This document shows positions 51,257-60,216 of a DNA stretch of 64,000 nt, one piece after another; within the stretch, counting starts at the first letter, position 1; every line of letters begins with the position of its first letter. The translations under genes and the position numbers were made by a program. Source of the stretch: CAZPKH01 sp964407165 (GTDB taxonomy: Bacteria > Bacteroidota > Bacteroidia > Bacteroidales > Muribaculaceae); assembly GCA_964407165.1 (NCBI GenBank), contig CAYOUJ010000002.1:1-64000 (forward strand). The letters are read 5' to 3'. The notes below the pieces were generated by a model. That model saw only the letters and a program-made list of their open reading frames with translations. It was not told the DNA's origin and ran no database searches.

Positions 51257-52924
51257 ATGCAAATCTTCTGCAAGAACCTTGGCGAATACGTCGACATCGC
51301 CGGCGGCGAGACCCTCGCCCACATATACTCTCGCATCGCCGAGCGCATTCCTTTCACCCCCATCTGCGCTCGCGTCAACAACAAGACTGAGGGGATGAGC
51401 TATCCCGTGTTCAAGCCCAAGCAGGTGGAGTTTCTGCCGCTTACGCACCCCTCGAGCGAGCGCGTGTACGTGCGGTCGCTGTGCATGATGCTCTACAAGG
51501 CGGTGCACGAGTGCCTGCCTGGGGAGACGCTGCGCATCGAGCACTCCATCTCGCGTGGCTACTACTGCCGCCTGCTGCGCGGCGAGGAGGTGCACCGCCC
51601 GACCGAAGAGGAGGTGGCGCGGCTGAAGGAGCGCATGGAGGCGATAGTGAAGGAGGACATCCGCTTTGACTACCACGAGCAGCTGACGGCGCACGTCGTC
51701 GACCGCTTCCGCAAGCAGGGGCTGGAGGACAAGGTGCGGTTGCTCAGTACCACGCACGAGCTGTACAGCGTCTACTATACCTTGGGCGACTTGGCGGACA
51801 GCTACTATGGCTGCCTGGCGCCGTCGACGGGCGCCCTGCGCGTCTTCGACCTGGTGCCGTACAAAGACGGGATGCTCATGAGCGCGTTCGACAAGGCCAA
51901 CCCCGACGTGCCGCCGCAGCGGGTGACGCAGGAGAAGATGTACCACGCCTTCAGCGACTACCTGCGCTTCAACCACATCATCGGCGTGGGCAACGTCGGC
52001 GAGCTCAACCAGGCGGTTGAAAAAGGAATGTCGGCGCAGCTCATCAACGTGGCGGAGGCGCTGCACGAGAAGATGATAGCCAACATCTCCAACGAGGTGA
52101 CGGCGCGCTACCGCGAGGGGGGCGCCCGCTTCGTGCTCGTGGCCGGGCCGTCGTCGTCGGGCAAGACCACGTTCACCAAGCGCCTGGCCATCCAGCTGAT
52201 GACCAACCTGCTGAAGCCGCAGATGATCTCGCTCGACGACTACTTTGTCGACCGCCAGCACACCCCGCGCGACGCCGATGGCGACTATGACTACGAGAGT
52301 CTCTACGCCCTCGACCTCAAGCGGTTTAACGCCGACCTGGAAGCACTGCTGCGGGGCGAGGAGGTGGCGCTGCCGACCTACAACTTCGCCACCGGCGAGC
52401 GGGAGTACCGCGGCAACACGGTGCGCATCACCCCCGGCACCGTCTTGCTCATCGAGGGCATCCACGGCCTGAACCCGGAGCTCACCGCCGCCATCGAGCA
52501 CAAGATGAAATACACCATCTACGTCTCGGCGCTGACCACGCTGTCGATTGACGACCACAACTGGGTGCCCACCACCGACAACCGCCTGCTGCGCCGCATC
52601 ATCCGCGACCACAAGTACCGCGGCACCTCGGCGGTGGACACGCTGAAGCGGTGGCCGAGCGTGCGCCGGGGCGAGGAGCGGTGGATATTCCCCTACCAGG
52701 AGAACGCCGACTCGACGTTCAACTCGTCGCTGATCTTCGAGCTGGGCGTCATGCGCGAGTATGCCGACGCCATCCTGCGCGGGGTGCCGGCCGACATTCC
52801 GGAGTATTCCGAGGCCTACAGGCTGCGGCGCTTCCTGAGCTATTTCACCCCCATCAGCCCCGAGGGGATCCCGTCGACATCGCTCCTGCGCGAGTTCCTC
52901 GGCGGCTCATCATTCCATTATTAA
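51257..52924 (+). CDS. TGS/ThrRS-like N-terminal domain fused to a uridine kinase-like nucleoside kinase
   Basis: A 555-residue cytoplasmic protein. Residues 1-65 look like a TGS domain. Residues about 70-230 resemble the second additional domain of threonyl-tRNA synthetase (HSISRGYYCRL and YHEQLTAH region). Residues about 285-500 are a P-loop kinase with Walker A AGPSSSGKTTF (about 294), ISLDDYFVDR and LLIEGIHGLNPEL, close to uridine/phosphoribulokinase-like kinases. This fused form is a regular Bacteroidetes and Firmicutes family annotated as nucleoside kinase. Physiological substrate is not certain. The C terminus falls just before a hairpin repeat. Confidence 0.88.
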   Translation: MQIFCKNLGEYVDIAGGETLAHIYSRIAERIPFTPICARVNNKTEGMSYPVFKPKQVEFLPLTHPSSERVYVRSLCMMLYKAVHECLPGETLRIEHSISRGYYCRLLRGEEVHRPTEEEVARLKERMEAIVKEDIRFDYHEQLTAHVVDRFRKQGLEDKVRLLSTTHELYSVYYTLGDLADSYYGCLAPSTGALRVFDLVPYKDGMLMSAFDKANPDVPPQRVTQEKMYHAFSDYLRFNHIIGVGNVGELNQAVEKGMSAQLINVAEALHEKMIANISNEVTARYREGGARFVLVAGPSSSGKTTFTKRLAIQLMTNLLKPQMISLDDYFVDRQHTPRDADGDYDYESLYALDLKRFNADLEALLRGEEVALPTYNFATGEREYRGNTVRITPGTVLLIEGIHGLNPELTAAIEHKMKYTIYVSALTTLSIDDHNWVPTTDNRLLRRIIRDHKYRGTSAVDTLKRWPSVRRGEERWIFPYQENADSTFNSSLIFELGVMREYADAILRGVPADIPEYSEAYRLRRFLSYFTPISPEGIPSTSLLREFLGGSSFHY

Positions 52925-52936
52925 CAAACCCGTTAC

Positions 52937-52981
52937 CCGCTTATCCGATTATCCGATTAATCGCCTTAATCGGATAAGCGG
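52937..52981. repeat. Inverted repeat of TATCCGATTA units after the kinase gene
   Basis: CCGCTTATCCGATTA (52937-52951) is complementary to 52967-52981; an extra ATCCGATTA unit lies between, and a further CCGGATAA unit follows. Probably ends the kinase transcript. Confidence 0.7.
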
Positions 52982-53009
52982 CTAACCGGATAAAGACTAA
53001 GCAGCAATC

Positions 53010-53786
53010 ATGCAGACAGTACTTTACACCGACACAATCTTCGGCCCGATACACTCGCGGCGCCTGGGCGTCAGCCTGGGCGTCAACCTGATGCCGCGCG
53101 ACGGCAAGGTATGCTCGTTTGACTGCCTCTACTGCGAGGCCGGCTTCAACGCCCAGGGGACAGGCCACGCCGGCCTCCCCTCCCGCGCGCAGGTGCGGGC
53201 CCTTCTCGAGGCCAAGCTGCGGCAGATGCACGCCGCCGGCGACCCGCTCGACGTCATCACCTTCAGCGGCAACGGCGAGCCCACGCTCCACCCCGACTTC
53301 GAGGGGGTGGTAGACGACGTCATCGCCCTGCGCGACCGCTACTACCCCGGCGCACACGTCAGCGTGCTGTGCAACTCCACGGTGCTCGACCGCCCGGGCG
53401 TGCAGCGCGCGCTGCGCCGCGTAGACAACAACATTCTCAAGCTCGACTCCGCCATCGACGCCACCATGCGCCTCATGAACCGCCCCGCCAACAAGGGTCT
53501 GGCTGTCGGGCGGCTCATCGAGACCATCGCTCCGTTCGGCTCCCAGTGCATCGTCCAGACCATGATGCTCCGCGGCGAGTATGACGGTCAGCCGATCGAC
53601 AACACCACCCCCGGCGAGGTCGACGCCCTCATCGAGGCCTACAAGCGCATCAATCCAAAGGAGGTGATGCTCTACAGCCTCGACCGCAAGACCCCCGCCG
53701 AGCACCTGCAGAAAGTCCCCCTCGACGAGCTGCAGCAGATAGCCGCCCGCATCCGACTCGCCGGCATCCCGGTGCAAGTCAACTGA
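53010..53786 (+). CDS. Radical SAM enzyme
   Basis: A 258-residue radical S-adenosylmethionine protein. The cluster motif is CSFDCLYC (CxxxCxxC, about residue 35). TFSGNGEPTLHP is the typical GGE-like SAM-binding segment, followed by a barrel with LKLDSAID. The family includes activating enzymes and RNA- or peptide-modifying enzymes found in anaerobes, and this short form has no auxiliary-cluster domain. No substrate gene adjoins it. Single-gene unit: hairpins precede and follow. Start ATG 53010 leaves a short leader after the repeat. Confidence 0.9.
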   Translation: MQTVLYTDTIFGPIHSRRLGVSLGVNLMPRDGKVCSFDCLYCEAGFNAQGTGHAGLPSRAQVRALLEAKLRQMHAAGDPLDVITFSGNGEPTLHPDFEGVVDDVIALRDRYYPGAHVSVLCNSTVLDRPGVQRALRRVDNNILKLDSAIDATMRLMNRPANKGLAVGRLIETIAPFGSQCIVQTMMLRGEYDGQPIDNTTPGEVDALIEAYKRINPKEVMLYSLDRKTPAEHLQKVPLDELQQIAARIRLAGIPVQVN

Positions 53787-53795
53787 CCGCATAGA

Positions 53796-53850
53796 GCAAC
53801 TGTTCAGTCCCCCCGCCGGAGCGCGCCCCGGTGAGGGACTGAACGGTTGC
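53796..53850 (+). terminator. Large hairpin after the radical SAM gene
   Basis: GCAAC-TGTTCAGTCC (53796-53810) pairs with GGACTGAAC-GGTTGC (53836-53850), with a GC-rich loop. No T run, so termination activity is uncertain. Confidence 0.6.
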
Positions 53851-53915
53851 ATTAGTGCCCCCTCATGAATTATTTTAAATGATTGGCGCGAATTTTTTGC
53901 GAATTTGGCGGGAAG

Positions 53916-53949
53916 TTTGCTTGCGTTATTTTAAATAGTTGTATCTTTG
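53916..53949 (+). promoter_or_regulatory. Putative promoter of the sugar transferase gene
   Basis: TTTG (53916-53919) and TATCTTTG (53942-53949) with a 22-base spacer, a little long. The ATG is 19 bases on. Confidence 0.6.
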
Positions 53950-53967
53950 CACCGAAATTTCTCGAGA

Positions 53968-54801
53968 ATGCAAGCAAACCAGCTTAACGAAATGCTCGGC
54001 AATGTCAATTGCCGGCTGGAGGACGTCCGCCCGTCGGCCGACCCCTCTGACAGCCTGGTCATCATACCTACGTATAATGAGCGGGAAAACATCGAGGCCA
54101 TCATCGCCGCGGTGCTTAACCTGTCGCACCAGATGGACGTGCTGGTGATAGACGACGGCAGCCCCGACGGCACCGCCGCCATTGTCCACAATATTATAAA
54201 GCAGCTGCCCGGCCGCGTGCACATTGTTGAGCGGCAGGGCAAGCTGGGCCTGGGCACGGCATACATCGCCGGGTTCAAGTGGGCCTTGGAGCGCGAGCAA
54301 TACCAGTACATCTTCGAGATGGACGCCGACTTCTCGCACAACCCGCACGACCTGCTGCGCCTCTACGCCGCCTGCCACGACGACGGCCACGACATGACCA
54401 TCGGCTCGCGATACATCACCGGTGTCAATGTGGTCAACTGGCCCATGGGGCGCGTTATGATGTCATATTTTGCCTCGCGCTACGTGCGCATGATCACGGG
54501 GATGCACATCCACGACACCACCGCCGGATTTGTGTGCTACACCCGCCGAGTGCTGGGCGCGCTGCCGCTCGACAACATACGCTTCAAGGGCTACGCATTC
54601 CAGATCGAGATGAAGTTTACCACCTACAAATACGGGTTCTCGATCAAGGAGGTGCCGATAGTGTTTGTCAACCGCATGCTCGGCGTGAGCAAGATGAGCA
54701 GCGGCATCTTCGGCGAGGCCGTCTTCGGCGTGATCAGCCTGAAGGTGAGCAGCTGGTTCAAGAAGTATCCGAAGTATACGAAACTAGCGAATAATGCATA
54801 A
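53968..54801 (+). CDS. Family 2 glycosyltransferase, DPM1-like polyprenol-phosphate sugar synthase
   Basis: A 277-residue GT-A enzyme that transfers mannose or a similar sugar from a nucleotide to a polyprenol phosphate. Motifs: LVIIPTYNERENI, LVIDDGSPDGTA, GLGTAYIAGFKWALE, MDADFSHNP (DxD-like) and GSRYITGVNVVNWP. The catalytic domain stands alone without membrane helices, as in bacterial Dpm1/Ppm1. A start eight codons upstream would lie in the promoter box and is rejected. The dihydroorotase gene follows after a repeat and may be co-transcribed. Confidence 0.92.
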   Translation: MQANQLNEMLGNVNCRLEDVRPSADPSDSLVIIPTYNERENIEAIIAAVLNLSHQMDVLVIDDGSPDGTAAIVHNIIKQLPGRVHIVERQGKLGLGTAYIAGFKWALEREQYQYIFEMDADFSHNPHDLLRLYAACHDDGHDMTIGSRYITGVNVVNWPMGRVMMSYFASRYVRMITGMHIHDTTAGFVCYTRRVLGALPLDNIRFKGYAFQIEMKFTTYKYGFSIKEVPIVFVNRMLGVSKMSSGIFGEAVFGVISLKVSSWFKKYPKYTKLANNA

Positions 54802-54895
54802 TGCATAATTGGCCGTGCGTCAACCATAATCTCCTAAATATCTTCAAGATACCCATCAAAATTAATTATGCATTTTGCATTATGCATTATGCATT
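54790..54895. repeat. Inverted repeat of ATGCATAA/TTATGCAT units
   Basis: AATAATGCATAATGCATAATT at 54790-54810 is complementary to units within 54864-54895 (AATTATGCATTTTGCATTATG...). The same unit appears in the signal-peptide codons of the TPR-AraC gene at about 32418-32452. Confidence 0.75.
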
Positions 54896-54901
54896 AAGAA
54901 G

Positions 54902-56299
54902 ATGCTGATTTTCCATAATGCACAGATAGTAAACGAGGGGCGTGTCTTCACCGGCTTTGTGGCCGTGGAGGGCGCGGAGATAGTGGCCGTGGGCGCAGGC
55001 GACGTGCCTGCCACCATGACAGCCGACGAGCGCACGGCCCTGCACGACTGCCACGGCGCATACCTCATGCCCGGGGCCATCGACACCCATGTGCATTTCC
55101 GCGAGCCGGGCCTCGAGCACAAGGCCACCATCGCATCAGAGAGCCGCGCGGCCGTGGCCGGCGGCGTCACCTCCTTCATCGACATGCCCAACACCGTCCC
55201 CCCGACCGTCACCGTCGAGGCCTGGGAGGACAAGATGGCACGCGCCGCGCGCACGTCGATGGCCAACTATGCTTTCTTCCTGGGCGCCACGCCCGACAAC
55301 ATCGACATCCTCCGCACGGCCGACTACTCGCAGGTGGCGGGCGTCAAGGTGTTCATGGGCTCGACCACCGGGGGGATGCTCATGGACGAGCAAGACCACC
55401 TCGAGCGCGTCTTCGCCGAAGTGCCGGCGCTGATAGCCGTGCACGCCGAAGATGAACAGATGCTGCGGCGCAAGCGCCAGGAGCGGCTCGACTATCTGGC
55501 CACGCGCGCCGATCTGGAAACTCTCCCTTACATTCACCACTCATACATGCGCGACGGCATCTGCGCCCCCGCCATACGCCGCGCCGTAAAGCTTGCCAAG
55601 AAGCACGGCGCGCGCCTGCACATCACCCACCTGAGCGACCCCGCGAGCGCCGAGGCGCTCAAAGACGCCGACGGCAACTATGCCTCATCGGTGCCCACCC
55701 GCGACAAGCAGATCACCGTGGAGACCTGCCCCCACTATCTGCTCCTGGGCCTGAGCGACTACGACCGGCTGGAGTGGCGCATGAAGTGCAACCCAGCGAT
55801 AGTGCTCGAGCGCAAGCGCAACCGCGCCCGCCACGACGGCCTCGACGTGCTGCGCCAGATGCTGCTCTCGGGCCTCATCGACACCGTGGCCACCGACCAC
55901 GCGCCCCATCTGGTGGAAGAGAAGGTGGGCCACGCCCTGAAAGGCGCCTCCGGAATGCCCGGCGTGCAGTTCTCCGTGCCGCTGATGTGGGACCTCCTCG
56001 GCCCCGTGACGGCCGTGCAGAAGATGAGCCACGGCCCCGCCGACGCCTTCAAGATACGCGCCCGCGGTTACCTGCGCCCGGGCTACGCAGCCGACATCGC
56101 CATTGTCGAGCGCCTCGCCGAGCCCCACGTCATCACCGACGACGACGTGCTCAGCCCCTGCGGGTGGACGCCGTGGGTGGGCCGCGAAGTCAACTGGCGC
56201 GTGACCGGCACGATGGTCAACGGCCGCTGGGTTTGGAGCGACGGCGAGATCTGCTCGCTGCTGCCCCACGGACGCCCCCTGCGCTTCGACCCCCGATAG
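54902..56299 (+). CDS. pyrC: Dihydroorotase
   Basis: A 465-residue cyclic amidohydrolase interconverting carbamoyl-aspartate and dihydroorotate in pyrimidine synthesis. The metal motif is DTHVHFREPG (about residue 57). Further marks are AGGVTSFIDMPNT, KVFMGSTTGG (carboxylated Lys region), HAEDE, HITHLSD and TDHAPH (about 330). Length and motifs indicate an active, type I-like enzyme. ATG 54902 is preferred: nine earlier in-frame codons derive from the ATGCATT repeat. The gene follows the sugar transferase by 100 bases filled with the repeat. Confidence 0.93.
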   Translation: MLIFHNAQIVNEGRVFTGFVAVEGAEIVAVGAGDVPATMTADERTALHDCHGAYLMPGAIDTHVHFREPGLEHKATIASESRAAVAGGVTSFIDMPNTVPPTVTVEAWEDKMARAARTSMANYAFFLGATPDNIDILRTADYSQVAGVKVFMGSTTGGMLMDEQDHLERVFAEVPALIAVHAEDEQMLRRKRQERLDYLATRADLETLPYIHHSYMRDGICAPAIRRAVKLAKKHGARLHITHLSDPASAEALKDADGNYASSVPTRDKQITVETCPHYLLLGLSDYDRLEWRMKCNPAIVLERKRNRARHDGLDVLRQMLLSGLIDTVATDHAPHLVEEKVGHALKGASGMPGVQFSVPLMWDLLGPVTAVQKMSHGPADAFKIRARGYLRPGYAADIAIVERLAEPHVITDDDVLSPCGWTPWVGREVNWRVTGTMVNGRWVWSDGEICSLLPHGRPLRFDPR

Positions 56300-56368
56300 C
56301 ATCGAAATCCCGAAATCCCGAAAAGTTAACTAAAAACTAAACACTAAAAACTAAAAACTAATACCAAT

Positions 56369-58213
56369 ATGGCAGAGCAAACCAATGTAAAAACACTCGA
56401 CAAAGTGGTCGTCCGATTCTCCGGCGACTCGGGTGACGGCATGCAGCTCGCCGGCAACATCTTCACCAACGTCAGCGCCGGCGTGGGCAACCAGGTTTCC
56501 ACCTTCCCCGACTATCCGGCCGAGATACGCGCCCCGCAAGGGTCGCTCAGCGGCGTCAGCGGCTTCCAGGTGTCCGTCGGCTCCGACGTCTACACCCCCG
56601 GCGACGACTGCGACGTGCTCGTGGCCATGAACCCCGCGGCACTCAAGCAGCACATCAAGTTCCTCAAAAAAGACGGCGTGCTGATAGTCGACATCGACTC
56701 GTTCAAGGAGGGCGACCTCAAGAAGGCGCTCTATGAGACCATGGACCCGTTCACCGAGCTGGGCATCACCCAGCAGCGCCTCGAGGTGCCCGTCACCTCC
56801 ATGACCAAGGCAGCCCTGGAGGGCCGCGACATGGACAACAAGTCGGTGCTCAAGTGCCGCAACATCTTCGCCCTCGGACTCGTCTGCTGGCTCTTTGACC
56901 GCCCGCTGCAGGGCGCCCTCGACCACCTGCGCACCAAGTTCGCGCGCAAGGCCGCCGTCTACGAGGCAAACGCCCTGGTGCTCCAGGCAGGATTCAACTA
57001 CGGACACAACATCCACGCCTCGGTCAGCACCTACCGCATCGAGAGCACCGAACAGCGCCCGGGCACATATACCGACATCAACGGCAACACCGCCACCGCC
57101 TGGGGCCTGATCATGGCCTCGGAGCGCTCAGGGCGGCCGCTGTTCCTCGGCAGCTATCCAATCACCCCCGCCACCGACATTCTCCACGAGCTTGCCAAGC
57201 GCAAGGACCTCGGCGTGAAGGCCGTGCAGATGGAGGATGAAATCGGCGGCGTATGCTCGGCCATCGGCGCCTCCTTCAGCGGCGCCCTCGGCGTGACGAG
57301 CACCTCCGGGCCCGGCCTGGCCCTGAAGAGCGAGGGCATCGGCCTGGCAGTCATCGCCGAGCTGCCCCTGGTGGTCATCGACGTGCAGCGCGGCGGACCC
57401 TCCACCGGCCTGCCCACCAAGACGGAGCAGACCGACCTGATGCAGGCCCTCTACGGCCGCAACGGCGAGAGCCCCGTGGCCGTGGTCGCCGCAGCCACAC
57501 CCACCGACTGCTTCGACATGGCCTTCGAGGCCTGCCGCATAGCCATCGAGCACATGACTCCCGTCATACTCCTGACGGACGCTTTCATCGGCAACGGCTC
57601 CAGCGCCTGGCGCATACCCGAGGCCGACGAATACCCGGAAATCAAGCCCCACTTCGTGCCCGACGACCTCAAGGATGAGTGGCGCCCCTACCTGCGCGAC
57701 GAGAATAACGTGCGCTACTGGGCCATCCCCGGCACCCCCGGCCTGTCGCACCGCATCGGCGGCCTGGAGAAGGACTACGTCACCGGCGCCATCTCCACCG
57801 ACCCGGCCAACCATGAGCGCATGGTCATGACACGCCGCGAGAAGATAGCCCGCATCGCCGACGACATACCCGAGCTGACCCTCGAGGGCGCCACTGACGC
57901 CGACACCCTGCTCATCGGCTGGGGAGGCACGTACGGACACCTGCACACCGCCACCCGCGAGCTGTGCGACGAGGGCACCCCCGTGGCCTTCGCCCACTTC
58001 CGCTACATCAACCCGCTGCCGAAGAACGCCCTCGACGTCATCCGCCGCTACAAGCGCGTCATCGTCGCCGAGCTAAACACCGGCATGTTCGCCGACTACC
58101 TGCAAGCCAAGCTCCCCGGCGTCGACATCAAGCGTGTCAACAAGATCCAGGGACAGCCCTTCCTGGTCAAAGAGGTCGTCGAAGGCGTCAAGGAAGTGAT
58201 AAGTGTTAAGTGA
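56369..58213 (+). CDS. korA: 2-oxoacid:ferredoxin oxidoreductase, fused gamma-alpha subunit
   Basis: A 614-residue subunit of an anaerobic enzyme that oxidatively decarboxylates a 2-oxoacid, most likely 2-oxoglutarate, reducing ferredoxin. It can also run as a reductive carboxylase. Residues about 10-190 are the gamma domain (VVRFSGDSGDGMQLAGN, FPDYPAEIRAPQG). Residues about 230-600 are the alpha pyrimidine-binding domain (GSYPITPATDIL, EDEIGGVCSAIGASFSGAL, TSTSGPGLALKSE, QRGGPSTGLPTKTEQTDL). The beta subunit gene starts 27 bases downstream. The gamma-alpha fusion is normal for KorA-type enzymes; no separate ferredoxin subunit is present here. Confidence 0.93.
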   Translation: MAEQTNVKTLDKVVVRFSGDSGDGMQLAGNIFTNVSAGVGNQVSTFPDYPAEIRAPQGSLSGVSGFQVSVGSDVYTPGDDCDVLVAMNPAALKQHIKFLKKDGVLIVDIDSFKEGDLKKALYETMDPFTELGITQQRLEVPVTSMTKAALEGRDMDNKSVLKCRNIFALGLVCWLFDRPLQGALDHLRTKFARKAAVYEANALVLQAGFNYGHNIHASVSTYRIESTEQRPGTYTDINGNTATAWGLIMASERSGRPLFLGSYPITPATDILHELAKRKDLGVKAVQMEDEIGGVCSAIGASFSGALGVTSTSGPGLALKSEGIGLAVIAELPLVVIDVQRGGPSTGLPTKTEQTDLMQALYGRNGESPVAVVAAATPTDCFDMAFEACRIAIEHMTPVILLTDAFIGNGSSAWRIPEADEYPEIKPHFVPDDLKDEWRPYLRDENNVRYWAIPGTPGLSHRIGGLEKDYVTGAISTDPANHERMVMTRREKIARIADDIPELTLEGATDADTLLIGWGGTYGHLHTATRELCDEGTPVAFAHFRYINPLPKNALDVIRRYKRVIVAELNTGMFADYLQAKLPGVDIKRVNKIQGQPFLVKEVVEGVKEVISVK

Positions 58214-58240
58214 TAAGTGTTAACGCCTTAAAAGAAACCA

Positions 58241-59251
58241 ATGGAGACAACATACAAAAACACCGACTACAAGAGCGCACAGCCCGTGCGCTGGTGCCCC
58301 GGGTGCGGCGACCACGCCATCCTCAACACCCTCCACAAGGCCATGGCCACCCTCGGCGTCGCCCCCCACGACACCGCCGTGATCAGCGGCATAGGCTGCT
58401 CGTCGCGCCTGCCGTATTACATGAACACCTACGGCTTCCACACCATCCACGGCCGCGCAGCCGCCATAGCCACCGGATTCAAGGTGGCCAACCCCCACAT
58501 GACCGTCTGGCAGATCAGCGGCGACGGCGACGGACTCGCCATCGGCGGCAACCACTTCATTCACGCCGTGCGCCGCAACATCGACATCAACATGCTGCTG
58601 TTCAACAACAAAATCTACGGCCTGACCAAGGGACAGTACTCCCCTACCAGCCCCCGCGGATTCGTCAGCAAGAGCAGCCCCTACGGCACCACCGAAGACC
58701 CCTTCATCCCCGCCGAGCTCGTCTTCGGCGCCCGCGGCAACTTCTTCGCCCGCAGCATCGACGTCGAGCTGCAGACCTCGCAGGAGGTGCTCGTGGCCGC
58801 CGCCCGCCACCACGGCGCCAGCGTAGTCGAGATACTCCAGAACTGCGTCATCTTCAACAACGGCATCCACAACCCCATCACCGACCGCGAGGTCCGCGCC
58901 GACCGCACCATCCACCTTCGCCACGGCGAGAAGATGCTCTTCGGCAAGGAGATGAACCGCGGCCTGGTGCAGGACGGCTTCGGCCTCAAGGCCGTCACCG
59001 TAGGCGACGACGGCTACACGCTGGACGATGTGCTGGTGCACGACGCCCACACCCCCTCCAACTTCCTGCACCAGCAGCTGGCGATGATGGACGGCATGAC
59101 CCTGCCGCTGGCCGTGGGCGTCATCCGCGACGTCGATGCCGTCACCTACAACGACGGCGTCAGCAGGCAGATCGAGGAAGTGCGCGCCAAGAAGGGCTTC
59201 AATGCCCTCCGCGACATGATCCTCCACACCGCCAATACATGGCAAGTTTAG
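58241..59251 (+). CDS. korB: 2-oxoacid:ferredoxin oxidoreductase, beta subunit
   Basis: A 336-residue thiamine-diphosphate subunit. Signs are WCPGCGDHAIL, ISGIGCSSRLP, the TPP-binding GDGDGLAIGGNHF stretch (GDG ... N) and NKIYGLTKGQYSPTS. With KorA it forms the catalytic heterodimer. The last codons overlap the start of the TrmH gene by 13 bases, which suggests translational coupling of otherwise unrelated functions. Length and motifs are standard. Confidence 0.94.
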   Translation: METTYKNTDYKSAQPVRWCPGCGDHAILNTLHKAMATLGVAPHDTAVISGIGCSSRLPYYMNTYGFHTIHGRAAAIATGFKVANPHMTVWQISGDGDGLAIGGNHFIHAVRRNIDINMLLFNNKIYGLTKGQYSPTSPRGFVSKSSPYGTTEDPFIPAELVFGARGNFFARSIDVELQTSQEVLVAAARHHGASVVEILQNCVIFNNGIHNPITDREVRADRTIHLRHGEKMLFGKEMNRGLVQDGFGLKAVTVGDDGYTLDDVLVHDAHTPSNFLHQQLAMMDGMTLPLAVGVIRDVDAVTYNDGVSRQIEEVRAKKGFNALRDMILHTANTWQV

Positions 59252-59922
59252 CCCCCCCCATCCCCCCCCTAAAGGGGGGGGCTTCCTTTGCTCTTGGCTC
59301 CCCCGCCGAAGCCCCCACCGACACTAATAGCTTAGTGTCCCCCCCCCTTGGGGGGGGGTCGGGGGGGGCCGCCGGGTCGGGGGGGGCCGCTGGGGAAAAG
59401 AAATCTATCCGCGACTTGCAGCGTATAGGCATCGACGAATTCCGCGCAGCCCCTAAGCTGCCGCTGACCGTCGTCCTTGACAACATACGCTCGCTCAACA
59501 ACATAGGCTCCGTCTTCCGCACCGCCGACGCCTTCCGCGTCGAGCGCGTCATGCTCTGCGGCATCACGGCCACGCCACCGTCGCCCGAGATACACAAGAC
59601 AGCACTCGGCGCCGAGGACTCCGTGGCCTGGGAGCATTTTGACAACACCCTCGACGCCGTCGCCAAGCTCAAAGCCGAGGGCTACATAGTCTGCGCCCTC
59701 GAGCAGGTCAAGGGGAGCGTCGACCTGCGCGCTTTCACCCCCGAGCCGGGCAGGCGCTACGCCGTCATCGCCGGCCACGAGGTGCGCGGCGTCGACCAGG
59801 CCGTGGTCTGCGCCGCCGACCTCTCCCTCGAGATACCCCAGTACGGCACCAAGCACTCCCTCAACGTCAGCGTCAGCACCGCCCTGGCCATCTGGCACAT
59901 CTTCTCCACCCTCAACAAGTAG
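59239..59922 (+). CDS. TrmH/SpoU-family RNA 2'-O-methyltransferase with repeat-encoded N-terminal leader
   Basis: A 227-residue SPOUT enzyme that would methylate a ribose 2'-OH in tRNA or rRNA. Motif 1 is LNNIGSVFRTADAF, motif 2 VIAGHEVRGVD and motif 3 IPQYGTKHSLNVSVSTAL, the knot region. Residues about 5-52 are low-complexity Pro/Gly (PPIPPLKGG, SPPLGGGSGGAAG) encoded by the intergenic-type repeat at 59252-59400. The real fold begins near KKSIRDLQRIG. The start could also be at an internal codon after the repeat, but no ATG or strong ribosome site was seen there, so the overlap start at 59239 is preferred. Confidence 0.88.
   Translation: MASLAPPIPPLKGGASFALGSPAEAPTDTNSLVSPPLGGGSGGAAGSGGAAGEKKSIRDLQRIGIDEFRAAPKLPLTVVLDNIRSLNNIGSVFRTADAFRVERVMLCGITATPPSPEIHKTALGAEDSVAWEHFDNTLDAVAKLKAEGYIVCALEQVKGSVDLRAFTPEPGRRYAVIAGHEVRGVDQAVVCAADLSLEIPQYGTKHSLNVSVSTALAIWHIFSTLNK
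59252..59400. repeat. C/G-tract repeat read as PPLKGG-type leader
   Basis: C8-TAAAG-G8-type palindrome (about 59261-59282), a C10-TTG8 palindrome (about 59339-59358) and two TCGGGGGGGGCCGC-type units. Such CCCCTAAAGGGG sequences are common dispersed intergenic repeats in Bacteroidetes. Homopolymer runs make slippage likely. Confidence 0.75.
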
Positions 59923-59992
59923 AACCACGAATTTCACGAATTAGACGAATTACACGAATTGAAAAGTTTAAATTCGTGAAATTCGTGGTTCT
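59921..59992. repeat. Inverted repeat of ACGAATT units spanning the TrmH stop
   Basis: 59921-59942 (AGAACCACGAATTTCACGAATT minus none) and 59971-59992 are perfect 22-bp complements; the arm begins inside the TrmH stop codon. Next to it, ATTTCCGGTATACCGGAAAT at 60003-60022 is a further perfect palindrome. Confidence 0.75.
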
Positions 59993-60142
59993 ACACACAG
60001 AGATTTCCGGTATACCGGAAATCTTTGCAAAATTTGCAGAAATTTCTTGTATACTGGAAATTTTTGCACGGGCATGAAGTGGGTTAACGGGGTGAAAAGA
60101 CGTTTTTTTGGCCGCGATGGGGGTTTTTTGAAAAATTTGTCG

Positions 60143-60150
60143 TATATTTG
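60143..60150 (+). promoter_or_regulatory. Putative -7 box (TATATTTG) of secDF
   Basis: TATATTTG about 66 bases before the ATG; a -33 TTTG is not at normal spacing. Confidence 0.5.
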
Positions 60151-60216
60151 CAGGCTGAAAAAATTCACCCCGAAAAATCATTAACTCACATTTAAATATT
60201 TTTTCACTATCACAAC

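Noticed and set aside
58210..59238. In-frame extension of the TrmH gene upstream across korB
   Set aside because: Arg/Pro/His-rich noise in a different frame from korB; only the part from 59239 has TrmH motifs.
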